Assembly (NCBI RefSeq): GCF_003265705.1
Contig: NW_020312935.1
Coordinates: 1,424,373-1,488,372 of the forward strand
DNA: 64,000 nucleotides
Direction of reading: 5' to 3'
Origin: Callorhinus ursinus
Lineage: Eukaryota > Chordata > Mammalia > Carnivora > Otariidae
Positions within the stretch are counted from its first letter, which is position 1, and each line of letters starts with the position of its first letter. A program made the translations under genes and the position numbers. The notes under the pieces were generated by a model, which did no database searches, was not told where the DNA came from, and saw only the letters and a list, made by a program, of their open reading frames with translations. Below, one piece after another: positions 11,466 to 24,470 of the stretch.

Positions 11466-11925
11466 AGTGTGGTGGATTAAATGGTGGCTTTGAAAAAGGT
11501 ATGTTCACATCCCAATACCCATACCCTGTGAATGCTATCTTATTTGGAAAAAAAGGTCTTTGCAGATGTGATTAAGGGTCTTGAGATAGGAGATTATCCC
11601 AAATTATCCAGGTGAACCTTAAACCTACCGACCCTGTAAGAGACAGAATGGGAGAAGTCATAGACACATAAAGAGGAGATAGGAATGTGACCGGAGAGGC
11701 AGAGATTGGAGTGGTATGGACAAGGAAGCCAAGGACAACCACCAGCCATCAGAACTGGAAGAGGTAAGGAAGGGTTCTCTCCAGAGCCTCCAAAGTGAGT
11801 ACAGGCCTGCCTGTCCCTTGATTTCAGACTTCTGGTCTCTAGAACTGTGAAAGAATAAATTTCTGTTGTTTGAAGCCACCTAATTAGTGGTAATTTGTTG
11901 CTGCAGTCATAGGAAATGAACATGC
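11466..11925 (+). mobile_element. MaLR (MLT1-type) solo LTR
   Basis: 'ggtctttgcagatgtgattaagggtcttgagatagg', 'acttctggtctctagaactgtgaaagaataaatttctgttgtttgaagcca' and 'ggtaatttgttgctgcagtcataggaaatgaac' follow the LTR from start to end. Confidence 0.88.
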
Positions 11926-12099
11926 TAAGTTTTAATTCCAAATTCTTGCAAGAGAAAATCCAACTGGCTTAGGCTGACTCAAGTGCAACATACTCCTCCA
12001 GTTGAATCATCTGTTAGAGATGAGTCGCACTGAATGGTATGGTGGCCAGGGCCACTCCTGTATGAAGGACTATGGTCATTCTCAAGAAAGTGAGAGTCT

Positions 12100-12299
12100 G
12101 GGGCACCTGGGTGGCTCAGTCGTTAAGCGTCTGCCTTCGGCTTAGGTCATGATCCCAGGATTCTGGGATCAAGCTGCGCATCGGGCTCCGGGCTCCGCAG
12201 GAAGCCTGCTTCTCCCTCTCCCACTCCCCCTGCTTGTGTTCCTGCTCTCGCTCTCTCTGTCAAATAAATAAATAAAATCTTAAAAAAAAAAAAAAAAAA
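12100..12299 (+). mobile_element. Can-SINE
   Basis: Complete, with a pure A tail of about 20. Flanked by AAGTGAGAGTCT (12088-12099) and AAGCGAGAGTCC (12300-12311), one or two mutations apart. Confidence 0.95.
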
Positions 12300-12311
12300 A
12301 AGCGAGAGTCC

Positions 12312-13320
12312 TTAAAGCCATCTACCACATGGGAGTTCTCCAATCTTCCAGGCCCCAAATTTCATTTTCCAGACCTCTTTTCTCCATCCCCACACTGGTC
12401 CATTTTTGGACCAGTTTTCCCTGATCCAAATTTTTCACTTCAATTTTTCACTTCTCCACATATTCAAAATTTCCCCCTTCTTTCCAATTCCCTGGCCACT
12501 AATCTGCCTCAAGCTGGCTTCATATCTTGCCTTGGTCTAGCGCCACAGTTCTCAAACTGTGTGCTGAGGCACCTCAGGGTACCACAGTGAATTCAGAGGG
12601 GTGTCTCTGGATATTTTACATTTTCACAGGAATCACAGCAATATCTGTGGGAAACTGGTAGCTTGAGGTAAGTCCACAGTTTCAACACTAGATTTATACC
12701 ATTTCCAATGACCACATCACATCAAAGCAGGGTTTCCAGTGACTGCTGGGATGAAAACAAGCACCACTTGAAAATCAGTATGGCACAGAAATGAGGATGG
12801 TTGTGGTGTGTGATATGCTTCCAAGGTCTGCGAAGGTGTGCAGTGATCAATAGGCATGACTTTGCTAGGACATGTGTGCTCATTAAGCTATCTGGGACCT
12901 GATTACTTAATAAATGGAAGAGTTGGCTATTTCTTTTGGCCCACAGATACTGTGAAGCAATTACTAAGACACCACAAATATTGTCCACCTTTTTATTCTT
13001 ATTTTCCATGAGCAGGAGATAGCACTGAGTCCCATTTCAAAGATGAGCCATGTAGAACGCATCACTAATGCCCCCAGAGAAGAAGACTAGCGGGACATTC
13101 CTGAATAGAATGGGTGAGACCATAGATTGCGTCACTTAGAAAACATAAGCTCGTTTTGCTTCCTCTTGTGAAAATGTCTAATATGTTCAAGTCATGTCAA
13201 AAAGCATATATTGGGTACTGACTGGTTAGTTTGGAATAAAAAGCACAAGAGCCGGTAAATCTAGGTTGGAGGCTTAGTTCTACCCTCTATCACCTCTCCC
13301 AACCTCAGCGTCTGCAGCTG
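12312..13320. other. Unassigned, possibly an old DNA transposon
   Basis: 'cacagttctcaaactgtgtgctgagg' near 12545 looks like a hAT-type terminus, and the following 600 bases have repeat-like texture, but I cannot pair it with another end. Confidence 0.3.
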
Positions 13321-13324
13321 CTAA

Positions 13325-13970
13325 AAGGCACGATTCAGACATTCAAAAAATATTATTTATAAGCCTATTCTGTGCTCAGAAGTATTCTATCCTGTAAAGC
13401 AGTGTTCTCAACCTTTTTTTTTTCATTATTGCTCCACTAAGGAGACTTTTTAGACACATCCGTTCTAATTATGCCTCCCAAATTTTAATATCATGTATAC
13501 ACTGCATATCAGTCTATATACTATATATAAATTTGTGTTCTATACATTAAAAAATGAAATTTGAGGGTTTTTTTGCCCCTTAAGAACCAGTTTTTGCCCC
13601 TTGGGGATGATATCACCCCCAATTGAGAACACACGCCCTAAGGAAACAGAGGAAAACATTTCTGCTTTCACAAGGCCCATGTTGTAGCATGCGAATTTGG
13701 ATAAAAACAAACAAATAAAATATCAGATGTGAAAAGTGCTATGAAATAGTAAAGTAGGATGCTATGATGGAGAACAGCTGAGGGGCTGAGCCAGAGGCCC
13801 CTGTGAAAGGTGACCCCAGGGGCGAGATCTGAATGACCGCAGGGGCAGCTAAGCATCTACAAGGGAGGAGCTGCTAGTGCAACAGCCTTGCTAGGCACCA
13901 ATCTGGGGAGGGGCATGAGAAGGGTGGAGCGTGGCAAGCTCAATGACGCCACCATTAGAGAGAGGGTCGT
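13325..13970 (-). mobile_element. L2 LINE, inverted, split by a hAT element
   Basis: 'attcagacattcaaaaaatattatttataagcctattctgtgctcag' before 13400, and 'tatcagatgtgaaaagtgctatgaaatag' plus 'tgaaaggtgacc' after 13637, are successive parts of inverted L2. Confidence 0.7.
13401..13633. mobile_element. Small hAT-type DNA transposon inside L2
   Basis: Inverted termini: AGTGTTCTCAACC at the left end and ATTGAGAACACACG at the right end. The inside is AT-rich and has no coding capacity. Confidence 0.65.
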
Positions 13971-14239
13971 TTTGAAGACTGAGTATACAGCAAAGAAAAA
14001 CACTTGATAAAGAGTACATTGCTAAATGAATGGGAGGGGTTATTATTTCCAAAACACTGCTTTTAGGCACTACAGCCAGAAGATGACTTAGCTCTGAACC
14101 CTGTTGTCAAAAAAAAAATAGTTGGTTTTGAAAGACAGCTGAAGAGACTGGATTCTGGAAAAAGGCTTAAATAACCAAAGGTTATCAGATAGCCAGACAT
14201 CTAGATAGACCTAGAAGAGAAAGAAATGTTCGAAGAAAT

Positions 14240-14460
14240 GGTACCTAACATTTCTGAAGTCCTTACCCTTTGCTTCTCTACAGAGTGCTTTACACATATG
14301 GATCCTCAGAAGCCCATTATTCTCTTCATTTCACAGATGAGATGCTAAGGCTCCGAGAGCACAAGTGACTTGCCCAAAATCACCCGGGCAGTATGTGGCA
14401 AGACTGAGGTCTGTCTGGCCTGAGTCTAAGGTCTTCACCAAGATGATGTCACCCTGTTTC
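14240..14460 (-). repeat. MIR
   Basis: 'attattctcttcatttcacagatgagatgctaaggctccgagag' and 'gtgacttgcccaaaatcaccc' are the inverted MIR core. Confidence 0.88.
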
Positions 14461-15950
14461 CTCATCTAATTCTATATACACTCCATCTTCTGTGCCTGTC
14501 CCTTTGCTATAAGCGATTTCTATTTATTCAATTTGAGGAGCTGGACTTCTCCTGCTAGGACATCAGACTCAACTCAACAATTAGAAGACTAATTATAATG
14601 TTCTTACAGGGCCTAGGAATAAAAACTGTCAGCACCATGTTTAATTACCCACTGTCTTGCTTGTAGGGGGGAAATATATCTTTTCTCATGTCCTGAGGAT
14701 TAGTCAATATAGACTATGTCTGGGTTGGAAGAGAATTTAAAAGCAGACTTGATTCTGTTTTGGACTTCCTAAAAATGCAAACCGAGAACTGCCAACAGGA
14801 CTGCACTGCCTGTGATTAACTGTCAAGAGAAGACCCAGAGAGAGATACTTGTCATGAGGAGACACCAGACACTTGGCTGTGTCTGGCAGCTATGAGTCAT
14901 AATTTAAGTGGTAGTGGATGTGAACACCCAGGATCAGGGATTGATTCATGATATGAAAGTGTCATATGGAACCAAGAGCACGTGGTTGAGAAGACCTATA
15001 GTTTCAAAGGGATGGACCGAGAGCTCATCTGTGAAAAATTTTGCCTATCATCAGGTATGTATGGTTTTAAGCAGAGGCTTTCATTCTTGTCAATATGTGG
15101 GCAAAATCAAAATTGTCTCCTGTTAGGCAAATACTTGATAAAGCAGTGTATACAATTACAGATGCACTTACGCTTTCTTCCCCTTTTTGATGAAAATCTC
15201 ACAAAATAGAGTTCCTGTATTTGTACGGCCCACAGGTATAGCAGAATTACAAAGAGTGAATAGGTCTGTGTGTGAGGTAGCACAAAACAATATACATGAA
15301 ACTAGCAATAATTAAAAACACCAATTTATACCAACCATCCTAGAGAAAAGACTGAACTATTTTCTCTAGAAAATGATACTACAAAATCATTGTTATATGA
15401 AGAAGCAATCAAAGATTAGGCAGACAAGTGTATAGAAGAAAATCATCATAAAAATGTGGCAGGCAGCTAATGAATAAAAATCTTATTTTTTTATTTTGTG
15501 ATGTGTGTGGTACTCATCAGTTTTTTTAATTTATAGTTTGTTATAACTCATCCCCCCAAAAAATTCACTTTTGTATTGAGTTTGTATTTGTACTAAAGGG
15601 CTTCCAAAATTGTATAAGCTTCAAACCCCATAAAAATTAGCCCCTGGATGAAGCTTGCAATCAAGGGGAGACGGGGCATATAAACACAAAAATTAATATG
15701 CAAGACATCACAAGATAAATAGCACTGTATTAATCTACAAAAAGATTCACTAATACAAGAGTGGTTAAGAAGGGAAAGACTGGTTGGCTAGAGTTGTCAA
15801 GAAAGCTTCAGGTGAGGTTAAACTTGAAGTGATTATTGAAGGACCACTAAAATTTTGACTCACTTATTAATGTGCTTTGATGGATTCTTCAGTGTACAGA
15901 GTCCTTGCTCTAGGGCAGATCGTGGCAGTCACAGCGGGAGTGGGGGCAGG
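14461..15950. other. Unassigned intergenic sequence
   Basis: No gene or clear repeat. Two overlapping open frames of about 75 codons at 14.9-15.2 kb have no supporting feature. Confidence 0.45.
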
Positions 15951-15959
15951 GCACTGAAA

Positions 15960-16070
15960 CTTTAACATATCCAACAGCTATTCATGAGTTCTTCTTCCAT
16001 GCCAGGCACTGGGGATGCCAATGGGAACCAACAGAGCCCTAGAGAGCAGAGGGAAAGGAGGGATGAAGCT
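15960..16070 (-). mobile_element. L2 fragment, inverted
   Basis: 'atgagttcttcttccatgccaggcactggggatgccaatgggaaccaacagagcc' matches inverted L2. Confidence 0.65.
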
Positions 16071-16331
16071 TCCAGATATGGGGCTGCATACCACATCCCT
16101 GTAAACAGCTCATCAGGGCTTAGCCATAGTGAAGACGGCAATTTCTGAGATAAAATGTAATCTTAGGTGCTTTGGAATGAAAGACTGGAGAGTGACAAAG
16201 CCAGGAACTGCACAGAGGAGAAAATGGTACTTTAGAGGGAAAATGAGACAAGTCTCAGATTCTCTTTCTGGCAAAATGAGGAAGGACGTGTGAAATGACT
16301 AGATGACCTGGAAGAGAAGAAAGAAATGTTT

Positions 16332-16492
16332 GGGGGTGCCTGGGTGGCTCATTCAGTTAAGCGTCCACCTCTTGATTTTGGCTCAGGTCATGATCTTTGG
16401 GTCATAAGACTGAGCCCAGGGTTGGGCTCCATGTTGGGTGTGGAGCCTGCTTAATATTCTCCCTCTGCCTGTCCTCTCCTCCCCCCAAAAAA
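16332..16492 (+). mobile_element. Can-SINE, older subfamily
   Basis: 'gggtgcctgggtggctcattcagttaagcgtccacctcttgattttgg' with a short A tail, flanked by 'aaagaaatgttt' and 'aaagaaaatgttt'. Confidence 0.92.
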
Positions 16493-16579
16493 AGAAAATG
16501 TTTGATTTCAGTCCATATAAAAATTCTGCTCTGATGACCATAATATCCTGTAACAGAAATGGAGACAAATATATAAGAA

Positions 16580-16690
16580 CTCATTCATTCATTTAAACAC
16601 GTATTTCTCAGACACCTATTCAAGAGTGTATCAGCTGTGTCAGATACCAGGGACAAAGAGAAGAAATTTTTCAGTTGTTTATTTTCCAGC
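16580..16690 (-). mobile_element. L2 fragment, inverted
   Basis: 'actcattcattcatttaaacacgtatttctcagacacctattcaag' and 'agataccagggacaaagag'. Confidence 0.6.
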
Positions 16691-16799
16691 CAGACTAAAC
16701 ATAAAAGGTAGAGCTTCTGCAATAACGTCATGGGAAGGGGCCAGAAGGAGGCAGACACTGAGCTAGTGGTCTTTCGTAAGCTGACCAGACTGAACCTTA

Positions 16800-18510
16800 G
16801 AAGTAAATAAGAAAGCAAATTTAAAAGCTTTCTATTGCCCTCATCTTCCCATTAGACCAACCCTGAGGCTTTGGAGAGTCCTCAGGCCCCTGGCCTCATT
16901 AGAAAAGCAGATGGACACATCAGAGGGGTTAATGACAGCCAGGGATGACCCTGATATGATTAGGTCCTAGTTGCTGACCCTGTAGAGATGGTTATGACTT
17001 TGAAATTTGAGGGCAATGACTTTTGATAGGCAATGAAGTGCAAGGTAAAATCTAAAATTATGTTAGGATTTAAGAAAAATAATCCCCCCTATAGGAAGGG
17101 GGGGAAGGAGAAATAAAAATGAAAATTGGGTAGCAGCAATATCGTCAACCATTTATTAAATCAATTTTAATACCAAATACCAAAAGTGAGTATTTCAAAA
17201 TATTGTTAGCATTAATGAGGGAAAATTGGGAGCCTAGTGGAGGAACATGGCTGACATATACCTGGGTGGATAGTGAGTGTGTATGTTTCTAAGTCCACAT
17301 GGATATAGTGGAATTACATGACATGTTCCATCCATGTGTTCTTCCTATTTCTGACCAACTGTCTTGGTCTGTCAGTGTCTGCACCTTGCCACCTAAACCC
17401 TTAGTAAACAGTCTTTATTTCTGCTGCAGGCAACACAGAGTTATCCGGAGTCATGTAAAATGGAAGTGTTCTACACCGTGGATAAATGAAATTCAAAGAG
17501 TGTGAAAATATCAGTGGTTTGGTTACAGTTGCTGCTTTTATCAGATGATCTGTGGACTTTTTCCATCCCAGAGTAATGGCTCTTATTCCACTCTCAGAAA
17601 ATAATTTCATCGTTTAGGAGCTCAGAAAATGAAAATAGTTTCTGAATCGGTGTGACTATTTCTGCACAGTCTCTGCATTTTCCCATAACACAGCTTTGCT
17701 GAGCTGCTAACAGCTCAATATTTACAGGCATTCAAAGACAGCATTAATCTTCCTGATTAATTAATTCAATGACTTCTCCAAAATCTTTCCTGTGAGCACT
17801 CCTGGACCCATGGTTCCCACTCTCTCCACTCTTGTTTTCTGCCCCTGTTAGCCTTTCTCTTTGTCTAGTGCTGGGCATAAAAAATGGTGCCTGGTCTAGA
17901 CTGCTTATGCATTCCTCAGCAGGCACCTAAGAGACTTTCATAAATTCCTCGTGCACTTCTAAACTTTAATAATGAAGATCGTGGACTTACATGAGTAATT
18001 GGCAGATGGAATTTGAAAGCCAATTTCTTTTGCTCATTAAAATTTTGGACAGCCATTAGGACAGACACTCAAGCACAATGAAGGAATTTAATGTTCATTT
18101 AAACACCATTCCTGGAGTGTGACAAAAGCTCACTGAGTTATAGAAGTTGAAGCAGGTGAGGTTTAGCCAGTGAATTCTAGAAAGTGTGGCCCTGTGGGAA
18201 ACCCGGAGCCAGCTAAGTGGGGCCAGGACTCCAGACCCACAGAGAATGTGGGAGAACAGAGATTGTAGTTCTAGCCCCTGAGGAAGGAAAACAAGTAGAG
18301 GTTTTGTTGAGCATGCACGCGTACAGACACACACCCCTCTGGGCCACTGTATTTTCTCCTTACCTTCTTTTTCTCTCATCTTTTCTAACTTGATACAAAC
18401 TATGCAGCAAGTGGACCCATCCTATTCATACCAGACTTTAAGCCATGGGTAGCTCTTTTTCCCAGAAGAAGTTGTGGCCTGGAGAGGTACACATCACCAG
18501 TGTGGTACAC
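16800..18510. other. Unassigned intergenic sequence
   Basis: No recognisable gene, exon or repeat. A possible source of conserved non-coding elements, which cannot be judged from one sequence. Confidence 0.4.
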
Positions 18511-18515
18511 ACGTC

Positions 18516-18588
<73 letters not shown>
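18516..18588 (+). repeat. Compound (CAGA)n(CA)n microsatellite
   Basis: Eight or more CAGA units run directly into about 20 CA units. Confidence 0.97.
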
Positions 18589-18589
<1 letters not shown>

Positions 18590-18769
18590 CGTTTCATCTA
18601 CTCTAATGGGGGGAAATTTACTTTTAGAAAACATTTAATTATTTTTGAGATAAATAAATTCCCAAAACCCATTAACTGTAAGAGTAAGGGAACTAATATT
18701 TACCATGGCAAATGAGGTTATTTGGAGTTAGCACTAGGCGAGCCTTGAATTCCACACTAACAAATTTAA

Positions 18770-19130
18770 ATATTTTTCCATATTTGATGGGGAACCATTC
18801 TGGGATTAATGAAGGCAGAGTTGATGTTAGACCAAGAGTTAACCAAGAGTATGAGGAGGAATTAAATCAGAGAGACCAGGTAGGGGGCTAGGGTAACAAT
18901 TTATGGAAAAAATAACAGAGTTAACCAGAAGCAGAATAAATGAGAGATGGGAAAAAAATTACAAAGCAACAGGGCACTGGTATCTTAGTAATTGATAAGT
19001 ATGGTCAGTTGGATGGAAGATGGAGAAGAAAGAGCAGATGCAATTTGTAGACTTCATGACTGTGTATGTGATGATGCCATTAACTGAGATATGAAATACA
19101 GATAGGAACACAAAATTGAGGAGAGGGAAG
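18770..19130 (-). mobile_element. L2 LINE, inverted
   Basis: 'aaatcagagagaccaggtagggggctagggtaacaat', 'agaaagagcagatgcaattt' and 'gatgccattaactgagatatg' are successive L2 segments. Confidence 0.7.
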
Positions 19131-19189
19131 ACTTATTATTTGTTGACATTTTTTAAAGTTGGCTTATACTCTTGACATGACATGACGAA

Positions 19190-19490
19190 AATGACACCTT
19201 ACCTGTGATCCCCCTCCCCCAAAACTGTAACCCCATTCTAATCATGAGGAAAACATCAGACAGATTCTAATAGAGGGACATCCTACAGTCTATGACCAGC
19301 ACTTCTCAAAACCGTCAAGGTGATCCAAAACAGGGAAAGTCTGAGAAACTGTCACAGCAGAGAAAAACCTAAGTCAACATGAAAACTAAATGTAATGTCT
19401 TATCCTGGATGGGATCCTGGAACAGAAGAGGCATTAGGTAGAAGCTAAGGAAATCTGAATACATGATAAACTTTAGTCAACTGTTCTAAA
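19190..19490 (+). mobile_element. L1M 3'-UTR fragment
   Basis: 'ctaatcatgaggaaaacatcagacagattctaatagagggacatcctacag' and 'cctggatgggatcctggaacagaa' follow a common L1M 3' UTR. Confidence 0.7.
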
Positions 19491-19879
19491 AAGTAAAATC
19501 AAACTTTTAGAAATCTGTTTATTAAAGCTTTTGATACCTGCTAACCCATAATGGGAGCTGGGAAGGGCAGAGCACAGAAAATAAGTAAGTTCTTGTGCCC
19601 CATGCACAAATACTCCATTACATGTTAGATCACATCACTGAGAAGCCCATCACCATCCCACCACCCACTCAAATGAGAATGCTAGGGTGAGGGAAAGCAA
19701 CTTACTACTTGCCCTTAAAAGCTAGAGTTTGTGGTACTAATGTTGAAATGACAAGAAGGGGCCCATATGAGAAATTAATGTGACAACAGAGAGGAAAACT
19801 GGCCTAAGAAAAGCATCTTTTTGATCAATGCTACATTGGGGTTGCAAAGAAACTATGATCTTATACCTTAAACCTCTGT

Positions 19880-20335
19880 GCTTTTGGATGTCATCCAACA
19901 ACTGTACCTTCAGCACCTACACAAGCCGAGGACTGTTAGCTGCTAGGGATGTGATGAATAATACACCACGGCTCCTGCCCATAGGAAGCTCACAGTCTAC
20001 TCTAGAGATAGGATTGCAAATAATTCCAGTATCTGTTAGAGCAAGGATATTATATTTAAAAGAGAAAAAAATGTTTTGGGAATGCTGAGGAGGAAACAAT
20101 TAATTTCCCTTGGATACGTGGTCAGGGAGGGCAAGGCCAAGGAGACAGCTTTGAAGCGGGCCATCAAGGCTAAGTTGTCTCCTGTCGTGCAAAGAGGGAG
20201 TATTCAGCATTTGCAAAGACATGGTGAGAGTCAACAGTACAGTGTGCTTGGGGAAGTGGAAGCCAGGGCTTTGAGCACGGACTTAGGTCAATCAGGACTA
20301 AAAAGGCCAGAGTTAGGGACACCAGGTATGAGGCC
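19880..20335 (-). mobile_element. L2-like LINE, inverted
   Basis: 'ctgctagggatgtgatgaataatac', 'ctcctgcccataggaagctcacagtcta' and 'ggtcagggagggcaaggcc' fit inverted L2; diverged. Confidence 0.55.
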
Positions 20336-20339
20336 ACTA

Positions 20340-21005
20340 TGATTCAGGTTGGAGATGCCAACACACTATAATTAGGAGGAAATATTTTAAAATGCCTCAT
20401 CTCTCCTCTCTTCTCATGCCTCCAACATAGTCAAGCAAAAGAACCTTGAGTCTCCAGAGTCTTCCGCTCTTGGCAATGCAATAAGGCCTCACATCTGTTT
20501 CTTGAGCAGCCAGAGGCTAGAGGGCGTCAGTGTCCAGGCCTCCTCTCATTAGAGAACCCTGGGGTACAGGCCCATGCCCATTTCAGCATACACTGGGGAA
20601 TTCCATGAGCAGCTGCACCATCTGCTAAGAAACTCTCCCTTCTGCCCCATACAAGTCCTCTCAGCTCCGCTGTTAGACGGAGGCCGTGCTCACAGCCTGC
20701 CTGGGGGCACGGTGGCATTGCTTCAAACACTGCAGAGATTACCAACTATCTTACTTGTTTCCAGAAAGATGTGGTGAAGGCTGTGGAGATGCAGGCTTCT
20801 TCTTCCCCTGAAAGTAGGTGAAAACAATCTATGGCAGATACTTTGCTCGGAAACTGGGTGACCTCATGAACCCTCAGAGGTTTGGTCTCAAGTTCTTATC
20901 ACTTTTGTCGACTGATACAGCTCAAAGAACTCAAGTTCTGTGACCAGGAGCAGTAGGTCGTGCTGCACTCGGGCCCTGCGGCTTTGCTGCGCTGGTTGGT
21001 ACAGA
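20340..21005. other. Unassigned intergenic sequence
   Basis: No gene or repeat I can name. Confidence 0.4.
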
Positions 21006-21009
21006 GAGG

Positions 21010-21240
21010 CATGTGTGGGATGGTATAGGGCCCAGACTCTGAAGCACACAGACTTGGCTTTGAACCCTGGCTCCATCACATACTAGTGATAAGACCTCCC
21101 TATCCGTTTCTCCTTTTGTAAAAAGAGGCACAACAGTACCCACTACAAAGGGCTGTTGTGAGGATTAAACATTATATTCTAGGTGAAGCACTTGTATACA
21201 GCCTGGCAGGTGGTGATCACACTTAGCTGGGAGATGCCTT
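21010..21240 (+). repeat. MIR
   Basis: 'ggctttgaaccctggctccatcacatactagtg' and 'gggctgttgtgaggattaaac' are MIR core and tail. Confidence 0.85.
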
Positions 21241-21329
21241 TCACAGGACCAGCCAGTAGCAGCTGCAACACGCACCTCTGGGCGTGGTACACCAAAGCGG
21301 CAGGCACACGAAATGCCTGCTGTGTGTGC

Positions 21330-21545
21330 CAGAGGCTTGCGATAGCAGGACACAGTGGTCAAAGGATGGGACTCAAAAGCCGGGGTTGGAATCCCAACTC
21401 CTTCACTACCTAGTTTTGTGGGCTCCAGCAGTAACGTGCCCTCTCTGCCCTCACTTTCCTCAGCTGCAAAATGAGAGTAAGAATAAGAGCCACCTCATCA
21501 AGTTACTGTTGAGTAAATGAGATTCATCCAGTGTTGCACATAGTT
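21330..21545 (+). repeat. MIR
   Basis: 'ggttggaatcccaactccttcactacctag' and 'tttcctcagctgcaaaatgagagtaagaataa'; a second copy close to the first. Confidence 0.8.
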
Positions 21546-21549
21546 GGAG

Positions 21550-21990
21550 TTTATTCACCCAGTTTGCTATACAGTGTACATTTTGTGAATATTCTAAGCT
21601 TTATTTATCCGTTCTACTCTCGATGGAGATTTCTGTTGATTCCAGTTTGGGGTTTTGACAAGTAGTCCTGCTCTGAAATTTCTTATACAGAAATATATGT
21701 AAAATACGTATGTATAAATATATGTAAAAATATGTAGACAACTTCTGGGTCAAGTAGAATTCTCAGTTGAAGGGTATCAGCTTTAGCGGACCCCACCAAC
21801 ATGTTTTCCAAAGTGGCTGTTCTGATTTAAATCCCTACAAGCAGTGTATGAGAGTTCAGTTGCTCCACATCCTTACCTTAATGTTTTCATTTTCACCATT
21901 CTAATGGGTTTGTAGCATTAGCACCCTGTAGCTTCAATGTGTATTTCTCTGGTGACTTAATAAAGCTGAACACCTTTTCATGTATACATT
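21550..21990 (-). mobile_element. L1M fragment, inverted
   Basis: 'acatgttttccaaagtggctgttctgattta', 'agttgctccacatccttacc' and 'aacaccttttcatgtata' are the reverse complement of an L1M 3' part. A MIR-like end ('aataaatgttagccattatcatta') follows at 22020. Confidence 0.85.
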
Positions 21991-22049
21991 AAACACTGTG
22001 TCTGGTATAGAGTAAGCATGCAATAAATGTTAGCCATTATCATTATACT

Positions 22050-24165
22050 TCTTCTCAGGTGACCAAAGCACAACTTTTCAAGTGGGGGCACAGAGATTTC
22101 TGGAAGCTTCTAAACATTTTATACTCTCTTGATCTACCTTCCATCTCTCATGTATGCTTTTCCCCATGCCTCCCCCTTCTCTTGGTTAACTTCCCTATAA
22201 ATAATATTCCTTGACTCTCCCTGAGTCCAGACATGTTGAGTAAGAAAAAATGAAAGCCAGGTGAGACTTCTGACCTCCACCCCAAACAGATTTCCACCCT
22301 TGTTCAGATGTGCCCAGTCTAAGAGAAACAGAAAGGATCCTTATTCAGAGCCTCTAGGTCACCCGGAGTCTCATCCATCTGACCTGACCTCCCTCTAGTT
22401 CTTTCTTGATAAATGGCTTTGACAAATTTCTCATTATTATGGTGTCTGGTCTAAATCAGACTTGAATCTTTAATGCTTCCCATTAGGAAAAATGCATCAC
22501 TTGATTTTTAAGATGCAGACACAATTCCCCTTGCAAAGCCAGTATCCTGAGGGGTTTGCTAATGCATCAAGCCATGTACCTCTCAGTAAAATTCCATGGT
22601 CTCCCTAAAACAAGAAGACAGTTAAGCTCTGTCCTTAGTTTAGCCCTTCCTGATAAACTCCAGGAGAAAAGAACAAAAAATGTGTAATTGGGGGTGGACT
22701 TATACCTTATAAGATCTTGGGAGAGAGAGAGAGAAAGAAGACAGCTTAATATTTTCCAAACCAAGTCAAAAATTTTCATCCATGTTTGTTCAAAATATTC
22801 ATTATGTAATGTAACAGACACGATTTTATTCTCTACATAGCTGGGTTAAGATTTTCTCTTAGATGAAACCCACCTTTGTTAAGAAATTTCATGGTATTCC
22901 CCCATGGGATAAAATGTGGGACCCCTGCCACCAAGGACCTTGAGAGGCAGAAATACCCTGGATGAGACAAAGAAATCAAAGCTGCTGACTGCAATAGATG
23001 TTGCAGGGAAGAGAAAGAAAGAGGGACACTGAGCAGCCAAAGACATGGTTTGCGGCTGTTAGGCAGGGCATATGCAACCCCTTAAGTCTTTGGGAGAGCT
23101 GCTTACTTTATTAAATGCAGAGTGCGAGGTGAATCTTTTGTGGAAAACCACAAAGGAACTGGGAGCTCCTTGTGCAGGTCAACCAGGGGTGGAACTGGAA
23201 AAGCATGAACACAGAAGCCACAAGGGGGAAGGTGGGGGTGTGGCACAGAAGAAACAAGCAGGCTGGAAACAGCCTGATGTTTGGCGAGGGCTCCTGACTC
23301 AGTCAAACTTGGGGCAACCAATGCACAGCGGTCTGTGCAGAACCTTTCCGATATTAGCATTCCAAGGATGCCCTCTGGTCCAGGCCAACTCTAGCAGGCT
23401 GGAAAAGTGAGGATTTGAATCAAGTTTCCCTAAACTTCCTAAGGCTAGGGAGGTCCCAGTTGACAAGTGAATTATAATTAAAAGAGCACATATACTAACT
23501 AACTAACCTTTGGTTTCTGAGTGTGACAACTTCCAATACACAAACATAGACAGACACACAAGTACCAAGAGGATATGCTAAAATTAATAAAAATGTCTCC
23601 TGACAAGTTAAATCCCCCTCCTGATCAATAATTTCAGTTTTTCACCTTTGTTTACTTAAGAGCTTGCCTTCCTTTGTGCATTGAGGAAGATACACAGCTT
23701 TGCCTCAGCTCCTATGTAAGCCCTCAAAATCAGCTGCCTTTCCACTTGAAGATTGTCATTCTGATCCTATACTTTCACGAGGGAGAGAAAAAGCAGCAGA
23801 GCAAGAGGCTCACTTCTGGGACTTCACTCGCCCCCATTTTCTGCCCCCCCACCAGTGTGCACACAACGTGGAAGAACTGATCAAGGGAGGACATGGGTGC
23901 TTGCAAAGTCTGGGCCCACTGAGCTCCTCAGCTAAGATTAAGTTATGTTTTCAATAAATTTCACTCAGAATTCTGTTTTTGTAGTCTTAAAAACCAGTAG
24001 AAATAAATTGAGAATATGATCTCATCTCCAAACATTCACTCAGTCCACGGTCTCCTAAATTAGAGTGCAAATTCCAAGAGTCAGAGCAGAATCACCTTTC
24101 AGGCTAATAGGATTAGAATAGAGCAGCATAATCTAGCTGTGTTTTAGAACAAGGCATGCCTGGAT
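22050..24165. other. Unassigned intergenic sequence
   Basis: No gene or nameable repeat. Contains a short GA tract near 22722. Open frames at 23.07-23.41 and 23.67-23.96 kb lack any family resemblance. Confidence 0.4.
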
Positions 24166-24169
24166 TTTA

Positions 24170-24470
24170 ATTCCAAACCTGGTCAGGAGTCCCACTAAGG
24201 CCTTTGGTCACAGTCCCTGTGAATGAGGGTGTGAAAGAGGAATCAGGGATCTGGACCTGAAAAACTAAAAGGGTGCAGAAGTTACAACTGAGTGGTGCAG
24301 GCTGCAGGTAGAGCAGGCTGAGGGAGAAAGAACCAGAGCTGGGTAGAAGGTATGGTAAGGAGAGAGTTCTACACTGAAATATAAGTTTGGGAGTCATTGA
24401 CGTACAGATAGTATTTAAAGCCATGACCGGATGAGATTACTAAGGGAGTAATGGCAGGGTGAGAAATGTC
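24170..24470 (-). mobile_element. L2 LINE, inverted
   Basis: 'ataagtttgggagtcattgacgtacagatagtatttaaagccatgaccggatgagatta' is a clear L2 segment. Confidence 0.8.

Noticed and set aside
22722..22733. Short (GA)n run as a regulatory element
   Set aside because: Simple low-complexity tract with no supporting context.
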